44,033 bases of DNA, taken from positions 1 through 44,033 of the forward strand of contig JAPOKC010000021.1 in assembly GCA_029977845.1 (NCBI GenBank), in the 5' to 3' direction. This DNA is from Mycobacteriaceae bacterium. Lineage in GTDB: Bacteria > Actinomycetota > Actinomycetes > Mycobacteriales > Mycobacteriaceae. The position numbers and the translations under genes are program-made. Below are positions 32,052 through 39,768 of this stretch, piece by piece (position 1 is the stretch's first letter; each line of letters begins with the position of its first letter). The notes beneath the pieces are model-generated. The model was not told where the DNA came from and did not search any database. It saw only the letters and a program-made list of their open reading frames with translations.

Positions 32052-33062
32052 GTGCAGTTCGAGCTTCGCCAACAGGTGATCGAGCCGCTTCGGCAGACGT
32101 TCACCCCGCTGATCGCGCGCTACGGTGACCGGCCGGCGACCCGCTATGAAGAGGGTTCGGTCGGCATTCAGTCCACCGAGCATTTCCACTACCGTCCGCT
32201 GTGGGACCCGCAGCACGAGATCTACGACGTCGACTACTCGGCGCTGAAGCTGACCGACCCCGACGCCTACACCGATCCGCGGCAGTTCTACTACACGCCG
32301 TACGTGATCAACCGGGCCGGGCTGCACGAGGCCTTCGGTCGCAACCTGACCTACGTGGTCGATCGCGGACTGCTCGGCAAGATGCCGCAGGGCTGGCAGG
32401 ACCTGGTCGCCAAAACCGTTCTGCCGCTTCGGTATTACGAGTCGGGTGCGCAGCTGATCAATGTGGAGGGCGGCCGGTTCGCCTATGGCACCACTGTCGA
32501 GCAGGTGTTCACCTACGCCTCGTTCGACCGGATCGGCAACGCCCAGATCCTCAGCCGGATCGGCATCGCGCTGGGGGAGAACTCCGATGCGGTGCTGGCC
32601 ACCACGAAGCCGGCCTGGATGGATGACCCGAATCTGCAGGGCCTGCGTCGGCTGATCGAGGAGCTCCTGGTGAACCCGGACTGGGCGGTCGCCAATGTCG
32701 GGCTCGACTTGTGCGACCGGCTGCTCTACCCGCTGCTGACCGCGCACCTCGACGAGGCCGCCCTGCTGGGCGGGGCCGGCGCCTACAGCCTGCTCACCCA
32801 GCAGCTCGGCGTCTGGTGGGCCGATCAGCGCAAGTGGTACGACCCGCTGATCAAGGCGTGGGTCACCGACCCGGAGCACGGCAAGGCCAACACCGAGGCG
32901 CTGCAGGAGACCGTTCGCAAGATCATGCCGCAGGCCGCCGCGGCGGTGTCCGATCTGGCCGAAGACATGGACGCCGCCGTCGACACCGGCGCCCGGGCGT
33001 TCGTCGCGAGCACCGTCGACAGCGTCCACGAGACCCTGCGCGGTACGGGAATCGAGGCCTGA
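32052..33062 (+). CDS. dmpL: Phenol hydroxylase beta subunit
   Basis: This 336-residue protein is homologous to DmpL, the hydroxylase subunit that supports the alpha subunit but lacks iron ligands. Typical segments are STEHFHYRPLWDPQHEIYDVDYSALKLTDP, DPRQFYYTPYVINRAG, VLPLRYYESGAQLINVEGG and ASFDRIGNAQILSRIG. GTG start has GGAGG 6 bp upstream. One base separates its stop from dmpM, so the hydroxylase genes are closely coupled. Confidence 0.93.
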   Translation: MQFELRQQVIEPLRQTFTPLIARYGDRPATRYEEGSVGIQSTEHFHYRPLWDPQHEIYDVDYSALKLTDPDAYTDPRQFYYTPYVINRAGLHEAFGRNLTYVVDRGLLGKMPQGWQDLVAKTVLPLRYYESGAQLINVEGGRFAYGTTVEQVFTYASFDRIGNAQILSRIGIALGENSDAVLATTKPAWMDDPNLQGLRRLIEELLVNPDWAVANVGLDLCDRLLYPLLTAHLDEAALLGGAGAYSLLTQQLGVWWADQRKWYDPLIKAWVTDPEHGKANTEALQETVRKIMPQAAAAVSDLAEDMDAAVDTGARAFVASTVDSVHETLRGTGIEA

Positions 33063-33063
33063 G

Positions 33064-33348
33064 ATGACCGCGGTGCGCGAGGTCGGCGTCGATCTGCAGG
33101 AGTCCGGCGAGGACGTCCGGCGGATGGTCAGCGCCATCGAGAAGGACAACCCGGGTATGCGCGTGCAGCACCTGCCGGGTCTGATCAAGGTCTTCTCGCC
33201 GGGCAAGCTCGTGATCAAGCGCGAGACCATCGAGGACGAGCTGGGACGTGAGTGGGAGACCCACGAGTTCCAGCTGTCGATCGTGTCCTACTACGGCAAC
33301 ATCAGCGATTATGACGACGACGAGATCGTCATCAGCTGGGGCCACTGA
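33064..33348 (+). CDS. dmpM: Phenol hydroxylase coupling protein
   Basis: This 94-residue effector has the DmpM pattern: VRRMVSAIEKDNPGMRVQHLPGLIKV, REtype ETIEDELGREWETHEFQL and a C-terminal DDDEIVISWGH. It is cofactor-free and required for turnover in this group. A second, divergent effector (TmoD) is encoded for the other monooxygenase, so each hydroxylase keeps its own. Confidence 0.92.
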   Translation: MTAVREVGVDLQESGEDVRRMVSAIEKDNPGMRVQHLPGLIKVFSPGKLVIKRETIEDELGREWETHEFQLSIVSYYGNISDYDDDEIVISWGH

Positions 33349-33401
33349 ACTACCAAAACTGAAGCTATTCAACGGGATTCGAAGGGATTAGAGGAATAGT
33401 C

Positions 33402-34922
33402 ATGGCGAAGATGTCAATGAAGGCGCGGTACTCCGCGATGACCCGTGACCTGTCGTGGGAGCCCAGCTATGTGAGCGAGAGCGATATGTTCCCGCACACC
33501 ACGTTCGAGGGCATCAAGATCCACGACTGGTCGAAGTGGGAGGACCCGTTCCGCCTGACGGTGGACGCCTACTTCAAGTACCAGGCCGAGAAGGACAAGC
33601 GTCTCTACGCGGTGCTCGACGGGTTCGCCCAGTCGCAGGGCCACCTGAGCCTGACCGACGCGCGCTACCTCAACGCGATGAAGCTCTTCCTGCAGGGTGT
33701 CACCTCGCTGGAGTACACCGCGCACCGGCACTTCGCCTACCTTGGCCGGTCGCTCAACGGGGCGGGCCCGCGGTTCGCCGCGCTGTGCCAGTCGCTCGAC
33801 GAGATGCGTCACGCGCAGACCCAGATCCACACGCTGTCGAACTACAACAAGTACTACAGCGGTCTGCACAACTGCTTCGAGCAGTTCGACAAGGTCTGGT
33901 ACCTGTCGGTGCCCAAGTCCTTCTTCGAGGACGCCGTCACCGCCGGGCCGTTCGAGTTCCTGATCGCCATCGGGTTCTCCTTCGAGTACCTGCTGACCAA
34001 CCTGCTGTTCGTGCCGTTCATGTCCGGCGCGAGCTTCAACGGCGACCTGTCGACCATGACCTTCGGCTTCTCCGCGCAGAGCGACGAGAGCCGGCACATG
34101 ACCTTCGGTCTGGAGGCCATCAAATTCCTGCTCGAGCAGGACGAGGCCAACGTGCCGATCGTGCAGGCCTGGATCGACAAGTGGTTCTGGCGCGGATACC
34201 GGCTGACCTCGCTGATCGCCGGAATGATGGATTACATGCTGCCCAAGAAGGTGATCAGCTGGAAGGAGGCCTTCGAGCTGTACTTCGAGAAGCAGATGCT
34301 CGACGGTCTGTTCCCTGACCTGGCCTACTACGGCATCCGCCCGCCCAAGCATGTCGAGCATGCGATCGCGGAGAAGGACATCTACAGCCACGAGGTGTAC
34401 TGGACGCTGTACCAGTTCTCCTTCGCCGCCGCCTTCACCACCGCCATCCCGGAGCCCGACGAGATGGACTGGTACTCCGAGCAGTACCCGGGAACCTTCG
34501 ACACAATCTACCGGCCGAAGTGGGAGAAGGCCAAGAAGATGGTGGAGAACGGCCAGCGGTTCTGGTTCCAGGGTCTGCCGCAGCTGTGCCAGACCTGCCA
34601 GCTGCCGATGTTCCTCACCGAACCGGGTGACCCGAACAAGATCTGCCAGCGCAACACCGAGTACGAGGGCGAGAACTACAACTTCTGCTCGGACGGCTGC
34701 CAGTGGATCTTCGAGCGCGAGCCGGAGAAGTACGTACAGGCCTGGCTGCCGGTACACCAGATCTTCCAGGGCAACTGCGGCGGACCCAGCGTCCCCGAGG
34801 TGCTGGCCTGGTACGGGATTCAAGAGGGCGACGGCGGGGAATACCTCGGCTCGATCGACCATCAGAACTGGGTCGGCTGGCACAGCGGCGCCGGCGTCGA
34901 GACCGCGAAGGTGGGCAGCTGA
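33402..34922 (+). CDS. dmpN: Phenol hydroxylase alpha subunit (group 1 SDIMO)
   Basis: This 506-residue protein has iron ligands E104, E134, H137 (DEMRH), E195, E229 and H232 (DESRH). DmpN-typical segments are FEGIKIHDWSKWEDPFRLT, WYLSVPKSFFEDAVTAGPFE, IDKWFWRGYRL and the C-terminal QTCQLPMFLTEPGDP...YNFCSDGC cysteine pairs, with LPVHQIFQGNC near the end. It hydroxylates phenol and methylphenols to catechols. GAGGAAT precedes the ATG. It ends one base before dmpO. Confidence 0.95.
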   Translation: MAKMSMKARYSAMTRDLSWEPSYVSESDMFPHTTFEGIKIHDWSKWEDPFRLTVDAYFKYQAEKDKRLYAVLDGFAQSQGHLSLTDARYLNAMKLFLQGVTSLEYTAHRHFAYLGRSLNGAGPRFAALCQSLDEMRHAQTQIHTLSNYNKYYSGLHNCFEQFDKVWYLSVPKSFFEDAVTAGPFEFLIAIGFSFEYLLTNLLFVPFMSGASFNGDLSTMTFGFSAQSDESRHMTFGLEAIKFLLEQDEANVPIVQAWIDKWFWRGYRLTSLIAGMMDYMLPKKVISWKEAFELYFEKQMLDGLFPDLAYYGIRPPKHVEHAIAEKDIYSHEVYWTLYQFSFAAAFTTAIPEPDEMDWYSEQYPGTFDTIYRPKWEKAKKMVENGQRFWFQGLPQLCQTCQLPMFLTEPGDPNKICQRNTEYEGENYNFCSDGCQWIFEREPEKYVQAWLPVHQIFQGNCGGPSVPEVLAWYGIQEGDGGEYLGSIDHQNWVGWHSGAGVETAKVGS

Positions 34923-34923
34923 C

Positions 34924-35247
34924 ATGGGTGTGACCGCAATCGGTGACTACAAGTTCCCGTCCCGCTCCCGCGAGGAGCTCTACGGCGACGACCAGCTGGT
35001 GCACGTCTGGTGGCGGGACAACACCTTCCTGTGCGCCGCGGCGACCTTCCGGGCGCCCAAGGGGATCCCGTTCGGCGCGTTCCTCTCCGACATCGTCTAT
35101 CCGTGGGCTTCGTCGGATCCGGACTTCGACCCGAGCGCGGTGCGCGACTGGTGGATCGACGGCAATCCGATCCAGGTCAGCGACGACAAGTCGCTGAAGG
35201 ACCTGGGCGTGGGGCACAAGCACACCCTGTCGTTCCAGACCGGCTAG
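34924..35247 (+). CDS. dmpO: Phenol hydroxylase gamma subunit
   Basis: This 107-residue protein is homologous to DmpO: IGDYKFPSRSREELYGDDQLVHVWW, GIPFGAFLSDIVYPWASSDPDFD and LKDLGVGHKHTLSFQ. The ATG at 34924 is chosen because it starts the conserved region and follows the dmpN stop by one base. Slightly shorter than DmpO (about 118). Confidence 0.9.
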   Translation: MGVTAIGDYKFPSRSREELYGDDQLVHVWWRDNTFLCAAATFRAPKGIPFGAFLSDIVYPWASSDPDFDPSAVRDWWIDGNPIQVSDDKSLKDLGVGHKHTLSFQTG

Positions 35248-35258
35248 AAGACCCTTCA

Positions 35259-35588
35259 ATGCCGACAGTGGCGGTCGAGGGACACGACGTTGAACTCGAG
35301 TGCAAGCCCGACGAGACCATCATGGGCTCGTTGAGCCGGCACGGGTTCACCTACCGGATCGGGTGCCGGCGCGGAGGTTGCGGCTTCTGCAAAGTGGACC
35401 TGCTCTCCGGTGAGGTGGAGTACAACAAAGTCGTGTCCCCGGCCGTGCTGTCCGAGGCGGAACGCGAAGAAGGCGTCTGCCTGAGCTGCCGGGCGGTCCC
35501 GGTCACCGATGTCGTCATCCGGCTGTCGGCCGGGGATAAGTTGCGCAGAACTTTCTTCTACGGAACCCAAGCGAAAGGAAAAAACTAA
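35259..35588 (+). CDS. dmpQ: [2Fe-2S] ferredoxin reactivating catechol 2,3-dioxygenase (DmpQ/XylT type)
   Basis: This 109-residue plant-type ferredoxin has cluster cysteines C36, C41 and C44 (GCRRGGCGFCKVDLLSGEV) and the fourth at C74 or C77 (GVCLSCRA). Its stop overlaps the dioxygenase start by TAATG. XylT-type ferredoxins re-reduce the active-site iron of catechol 2,3-dioxygenase after inactivation by substituted catechols, and this gene order is the same as in the dmp and xyl operons. It is not the main electron donor of the hydroxylase, which should be DmpP. Confidence 0.88.
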   Translation: MPTVAVEGHDVELECKPDETIMGSLSRHGFTYRIGCRRGGCGFCKVDLLSGEVEYNKVVSPAVLSEAEREEGVCLSCRAVPVTDVVIRLSAGDKLRRTFFYGTQAKGKN

Positions 35589-36502
35589 TGGGCGTCATGC
35601 GTTTGGGGTATGTCCATGCCCGCGTCACCGACATGGACGATGCGTTGAGCCACTACTGCCACACCCTGGGCATGCACAAGGTCGCCCAGGCCGACGGCAA
35701 GACCTATCTGAAGGCCTGGGACGAGTACGACCACCATTCGGTGGTGCTCGAGGACGGTGGCGTCGGCCTGGTGAAGCTGGGCTACAAGGTGCAGCGTGCC
35801 GAGGACATCGAGACCTTCGAGAAGCGCGCCCAGCAGTTCGGCGCCATCACCGAGCGGATGAGCCGCGGTGAGAACCTGGCCATCAGCGACGGCATCCGGA
35901 TCGTGCTGCCGTCGGATCACGTGATCGAGCTCTACCACGAAGCCGAGATCACCGGAACCGCGACCGGCACGCTCAACCCGGAGGCCTGGCCGCGCGATCT
36001 GGTCGGCGTCGGCGTTCCGCGTATCGACCACGCACTGCTGACCACGGAGGATCCGGCTCTGGTCGAGCGGTTCTTCAACGAGGTGCTCGACTTCGGCAAC
36101 GCCGAGCGCTGGGTGACCGACCTCTCCGATGACGCCGATCTGATGGCCACCTGGATGTTCTGCTCCAACACCCCGCACGACATCGCCTTCATCAAGGGCC
36201 CCAACGGAAAACTGCACCACTTCGCCTTCGAGTTGGGTGACTGGAACGAGATTCTGAAGGCCGGCGACATCTTCGCGATGGACGATGTGTCCGTGGACAT
36301 GGGCCCGACCCGGCACGGCATCACCCGCGGCACGACGATCTACTTCTTCGACCCGTCGGGCAACCGCAATGAGGTCTTCGCCGGCGGTTACAAGACCTTC
36401 CCGGATTTCCCGACCATCACCTGGACCTCGGACAACGTCGACCGCGGCGTGGTCTACATCGCCCGCGAGATCAACGAGCGTTTCACCACGGTCGTCACCT
36501 AG
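35588..36502 (+). CDS. dmpB: Catechol 2,3-dioxygenase
   Basis: This 304-residue two-domain extradiol dioxygenase has Fe(II) ligands H148 (RIDHALL), H210 or H211 (KLHHFAFEL) and E262 (GNRNEVFAGG). Segments NPEAWPRDLVG and MGPTRHGITRGTTIYFFDPSGNRNE are near-identical to DmpB/XylE. It opens catechol between C2 and C3 to 2-hydroxymuconate semialdehyde. ATG overlaps the ferredoxin stop, coupling enzyme and reactivator. Confidence 0.95.
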   Translation: MGVMRLGYVHARVTDMDDALSHYCHTLGMHKVAQADGKTYLKAWDEYDHHSVVLEDGGVGLVKLGYKVQRAEDIETFEKRAQQFGAITERMSRGENLAISDGIRIVLPSDHVIELYHEAEITGTATGTLNPEAWPRDLVGVGVPRIDHALLTTEDPALVERFFNEVLDFGNAERWVTDLSDDADLMATWMFCSNTPHDIAFIKGPNGKLHHFAFELGDWNEILKAGDIFAMDDVSVDMGPTRHGITRGTTIYFFDPSGNRNEVFAGGYKTFPDFPTITWTSDNVDRGVVYIAREINERFTTVVT

Positions 36503-36505
36503 CCC

Positions 36506-36928
36506 GTGGCGGACACGGCACGTGTCCCGACGCTGACCCTCGAAGGCGCCCAACGCGCCCTCGAGGCCAGCCTCGCACACGCGCGTTCGATCGGCGTCGC
36601 GGTCTGTGTCGCGGTCGCCGACCGCGGCGGCCATCTGCTGGCGTTCGCCCGGATGGACGGCGCACCGGTGATGTCGGCGACGATCGCTGCGGACAAGGCC
36701 TACACCGTGGCGGCGTTCGCGGGTCTGCCCACCCATCAGTGGTACGACATGATCAAGGACGACCCACCGGTGCTGACCGGAATCGTCAAGACCGACCGGC
36801 TGATCGTGTTCGGCGGCGGGGTTCCGGTGATCGCCGACTCAATGCTGGCCGGCGCGGTCGGGGTAAGCGGCGGCAGCGCCGAACAGGACAGGGCCGTCGC
36901 GGAGGCCGGCGCTGCATCGATCGCCTGA
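36506..36928 (+). CDS. GlcG/HbpS family protein
   Basis: This 140-residue protein has the GlcG/HbpS fold signature: LTLEGAQRALEASLAHARSIGVAVCVAVADRGGHLLAFARMDGA, ADKAYTVAAFAGLPT and a glycine-rich end GGGVPVIADSMLAGAVGVSGGSAEQDRAVAEAG. Members bind haem or corrinoid or act as accessory proteins in diol, glycolate and aromatic catabolism. It begins 3 bp after the dioxygenase stop, so it is in the operon, yet it is not part of the Pseudomonas dmp gene set. Exact role unknown. Confidence 0.85.
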   Translation: MADTARVPTLTLEGAQRALEASLAHARSIGVAVCVAVADRGGHLLAFARMDGAPVMSATIAADKAYTVAAFAGLPTHQWYDMIKDDPPVLTGIVKTDRLIVFGGGVPVIADSMLAGAVGVSGGSAEQDRAVAEAGAASIA

Positions 36929-36932
36929 GCCC

Positions 36933-36983
36933 GTCCCGGATAGCGGAACGCCGCTGGTTATCCGGTGCGTACGCGCCGACGAT
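36933..36983 (+). promoter_or_regulatory. Operator-like palindrome (36933-36949) and weak -10 before dmpP
   Basis: GTCCC-GGATAGC-GGAAC is one mismatch from the GTTCC-N7-GGAAC operator. GACGAT begins 28 nt downstream (36978-36983), and dmpP starts at 36990 without a ribosome site. The placement relative to start and -10 equals that of the exact copies at 31511 and 42410, which is why the imperfect copy is believed. It would give dmpP and the following genes their own promoter. Confidence 0.5.
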
Positions 36984-36989
36984 CGTGAT

Positions 36990-38051
36990 GTGACCAACAC
37001 CCACACGATCACCGTCGAACCCCTCGGCGTCGAGGTGAGCTGCCGTGAGGATCAGACCATCCTGGAAGCCTGTCTGCGCCAGGGCGTCAACCTTCCGCAC
37101 GCCTGCACGCACGGCACCTGCGGAACCTGCAAGGTGGAGGTTCTGGAAGGCGACGTCGATCAGGGCGAGGCGTCGGCCTTCGCGCTGCTGGACTCCGAGC
37201 GCGAGGAGGGCAAGACCCTCATCTGCGTCTGCAAGCCGCAGAGCGATGTCACCATCGAGGCCGACGTCGAAGAGGAAGAGGGTGTGGTCTTCCATCCGGT
37301 GAAGGACTTCACCGCGACCGTCGTCAGCATCGACGACTGCGCCCGTGATATCCGCAAGATCACCCTCAAACTCGACGGTGAGATCGAGATGAATCCCGGT
37401 CAGTATGTTCAGGTGCAGATACCCGGACAGGGCGTCACCCGCAGCTGGTCGGTGGCCAGCCCGCCGGCGTCGGCCGACACCCTCGAACTCAACATCCGCA
37501 AGACCCCGGGCGGACTGGGAACCGAGGGCTGGGTGTTCAAGAACCTCGCCGAGGGCGACCAGGTGGCGCTGTCCGGTCCTTACGGCCGCTTCTTCCTTCG
37601 CGAGCTGCGCGACGAGCCGGCCATCATGATCGGCGGCGGCACCGGTCTGGCTCCGCTCAAGGCGATGGTGCGCCACGTCCTGGAGAACGGACTGTCGCAC
37701 AAGCTGTACCTCTACCACGGCGCCCGCACCCAGGCCGACCTCTACGACGTCGACTACTTCACCGAACTCGAGCGCAACGCGCAAGGCCAGTTCAGCTACC
37801 GTCCGGTGCTCTCCGAGGAGGAGGTCGAGGGGATCCGATCCGGCATGGTGACCGACGCGGTCAACGCCGACTTCGAGACCTGCGGTGGTCACGTCGCCTA
37901 CCTGTGCGGGCCGCCGCCGATGGTGGAGGCGGCGCTGAAGACCCTGATGGCCAAGCGGCTCTTCCCGCGCGACATCTACCGCGAGGACTTCTTCGACAGT
38001 TCAGACAAGGCCAACGGGGGGATCCGTAGCCCGCTGCTGAGGACCTCGTGA
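36990..38051 (+). CDS. dmpP: Phenol hydroxylase reductase (NADH:acceptor, [2Fe-2S] and FAD)
   Basis: This 353-residue protein has exactly the length of DmpP. N-terminal [2Fe-2S] cysteines are C39, C44, C47 and C79 (HACTHGTCGTCKV, LICVC). The FAD-binding box is RSWSVAS (151-157), with tryptophan where tyrosine is usual. The NAD domain has GGGTGLAPLKA (215-225) and CGPPPM. It feeds electrons from NADH to the DmpN diiron site. As the only reductase in the island it may also have to serve TmoC. It is separated from the other hydroxylase genes by the dioxygenase and the GlcG/HbpS gene, an unusual order. Its stop overlaps dmpD. Confidence 0.93.
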   Translation: MTNTHTITVEPLGVEVSCREDQTILEACLRQGVNLPHACTHGTCGTCKVEVLEGDVDQGEASAFALLDSEREEGKTLICVCKPQSDVTIEADVEEEEGVVFHPVKDFTATVVSIDDCARDIRKITLKLDGEIEMNPGQYVQVQIPGQGVTRSWSVASPPASADTLELNIRKTPGGLGTEGWVFKNLAEGDQVALSGPYGRFFLRELRDEPAIMIGGGTGLAPLKAMVRHVLENGLSHKLYLYHGARTQADLYDVDYFTELERNAQGQFSYRPVLSEEEVEGIRSGMVTDAVNADFETCGGHVAYLCGPPPMVEAALKTLMAKRLFPRDIYREDFFDSSDKANGGIRSPLLRTS

Positions 38052-38914
38052 CCGCTGAGGTCGTGGCGAATCCGGAGATCGGCAAAACCGTCGTAGTGCA
38101 AGGCGTTGTCGCGGGCGGTATTTCGACGAATTACCTCGAAGCCGGCTCGGGCGATCCGGTGGTGTTCATCCACGGCTCCGGACCCGGCGTCACCGCCTAC
38201 GCCAACTGGCGGCTGAGCCTTCCGCTGCTGGCCGAGAAGTTCCACTGCTACGCACCGGACATGGCCGGCTTCGGATTCACCGAGCGCCCCGAAGGTGTCA
38301 CATACGGCCTGCAGGTCTGGGTCGATCAGATACTCGGCTTCATCGATGCCCTCGGTCTGCAGCGGGTTTCGTTGGTGGGCAACAGCTTCGGCGGCGCCAT
38401 CGCGCTGCGGTTCGCCGTCGACCACCCCGACCGGCTGGACAAGCTCGTGCTGATGGGCAGCGTGGGTGTCCCGTTCGAGCTCACCGAGGCGCTCGACGCG
38501 GCGTGGGGATACCAGCCGTCACTGGACAACATGCGTCGCATGCTCGATTACTTCGCGTTTTCCAGGGAACTGGTCACCGACGAACTTGCCAGCCTCCGTT
38601 ACGCGGCCAGTATCCGGCCCGGCTTCCAGGAGTCGTTCTCGGCGATGTTCCCGGCCCCGCGCCAGCGTTGGGTGGATGCGCTGTGCACGCCCGATGAGCA
38701 GATCGCCGGCATCCGGCAGCCGACGCTGATCGTGCACGGACGTGACGACCAGGTCATACCGACGTCGACCTCGTTGCGGCTCAACGAGCTCATCGACGAC
38801 TCGGAACTGCACATCTTCGGCCGTTGCGGGCACTGGACCCAGATCGAGAAGGCCGGACCGTTCACCGAGCTGGTGGCCGATTTTCTGGGGCGTCCTGATT
38901 GCGGGCCGATGTGA
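38048..38914 (+). CDS. dmpD: 2-Hydroxymuconate semialdehyde hydrolase
   Basis: This 288-residue alpha/beta hydrolase has the oxyanion motif HGSGPGVTAYANWR, typical of meta-cleavage product hydrolases. The nucleophile serine is in LVGNSFGGAIALRF, the aspartate in HGRDDQVIP and the histidine in CGHWTQIE. It cleaves the ring-fission product of (methyl)catechol to 2-oxopent-4-enoate plus formate or acetate. The GTG start overlaps the dmpP stop. No semialdehyde dehydrogenase (dmpC) is in the window, so the hydrolytic branch is the one shown directly, although the decarboxylase at 43262 implies the oxidative branch as well. Confidence 0.92.
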   Translation: MTAEVVANPEIGKTVVVQGVVAGGISTNYLEAGSGDPVVFIHGSGPGVTAYANWRLSLPLLAEKFHCYAPDMAGFGFTERPEGVTYGLQVWVDQILGFIDALGLQRVSLVGNSFGGAIALRFAVDHPDRLDKLVLMGSVGVPFELTEALDAAWGYQPSLDNMRRMLDYFAFSRELVTDELASLRYAASIRPGFQESFSAMFPAPRQRWVDALCTPDEQIAGIRQPTLIVHGRDDQVIPTSTSLRLNELIDDSELHIFGRCGHWTQIEKAGPFTELVADFLGRPDCGPM

Positions 38915-38957
38915 GGTGGGCCATACTGCGCAGGCCACCGCATCGAGGGGAGCACCT

Positions 38958-39749
38958 ATGAGCGCCGCCGGTCCGGTTCGGCCAACGACCGCCAGACCGC
39001 GTGAGGATGCCCTCAAGTCGGTGGGCAGCACCCTGGACGTGCTGGACTGCTTCCTCGCCGATGACGAACTCGGCGTCTCCGAGATCGCCCGGGCCCTCGG
39101 GGTCGCCAAGAGCAGCGCGCACCGGATGTTGTCCACCCTGCTCAGCCGGGGTTTCGTCGAACAGAATCCGGCGAGCGGCCGCTACCGCCTGGGCTTGCAC
39201 ATCTACGAGCTCGGCCAGCTCTCGATCAGCCGCAGCCGGCTGCGCCAGGCCGCCCTGCCGATCATGGAAGATCTGCGCCAGCGCACCGGCCAGACGATCC
39301 ACCTCGGGGTGGCCGACGGGCCCGATGTGGTGCATCTGGAGCGGCTGCAGTCCCGTGACGGCCTGACCCTGCTCGGCACCCAGCCGCGACGCTTCCCGAC
39401 CCATTGCTCGGCCACCGGCAAGGTGCTGGCCGCCTTCGACCCGGCCGTCGCCGAAGCCCGCCGCCGCGCGAAATTCCCGCCGATCACACCGAACTCGGTC
39501 AAGAGCGAGGCGGAATGGGACGCCACCCTGGCCAAGATCCGCCGGGCCGGTGTCGCGGTCAACCGCGACGAGGTGGCCAACGGCGCCATGTCGGTCGCGG
39601 CGCCGATCTTCGACGGCACCGGCCGGGCGAGGGCCGCGTTGTCGATCGTGGGCCGCACCGAGGTCGTGGAACGCTCCGAGCAGCAGCTCACCCGGCTCGT
39701 CGTGGAAGCCGCGCGGCGGGTGGGCAAGCTCGTGCCCTGGCACGCATAG
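38958..39749 (+). CDS. IclR-family transcriptional regulator
   Basis: This 263-residue protein has an N-terminal winged helix (SVGSTLDVLDCFLADDELGV, then SEIARALGVAKSSAHRMLSTLLSRGFVEQ, about 21-69) and a C-terminal IclR effector domain (RYRLGLHIYELG, THCSATGKVLAAFDP, VAAPIFDGTGRARAALSIVG). IclR proteins such as PobR, PcaR and PcaU control aromatic catabolism, often as activators, and bind palindromes of about 15-17 bp. It is the only regulator in the island and the natural candidate to bind the four GTTCC-N7-GGAAC sites. GAGGGGA precedes the ATG. 43 bp after dmpD and 19 bp before the phosphotransferase gene, so likely within the dmpP transcript. Confidence 0.9.
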   Translation: MSAAGPVRPTTARPREDALKSVGSTLDVLDCFLADDELGVSEIARALGVAKSSAHRMLSTLLSRGFVEQNPASGRYRLGLHIYELGQLSISRSRLRQAALPIMEDLRQRTGQTIHLGVADGPDVVHLERLQSRDGLTLLGTQPRRFPTHCSATGKVLAAFDPAVAEARRRAKFPPITPNSVKSEAEWDATLAKIRRAGVAVNRDEVANGAMSVAAPIFDGTGRARAALSIVGRTEVVERSEQQLTRLVVEAARRVGKLVPWHA

Positions 39750-39768
39750 ATAGCCGCGGATCAGTTCC

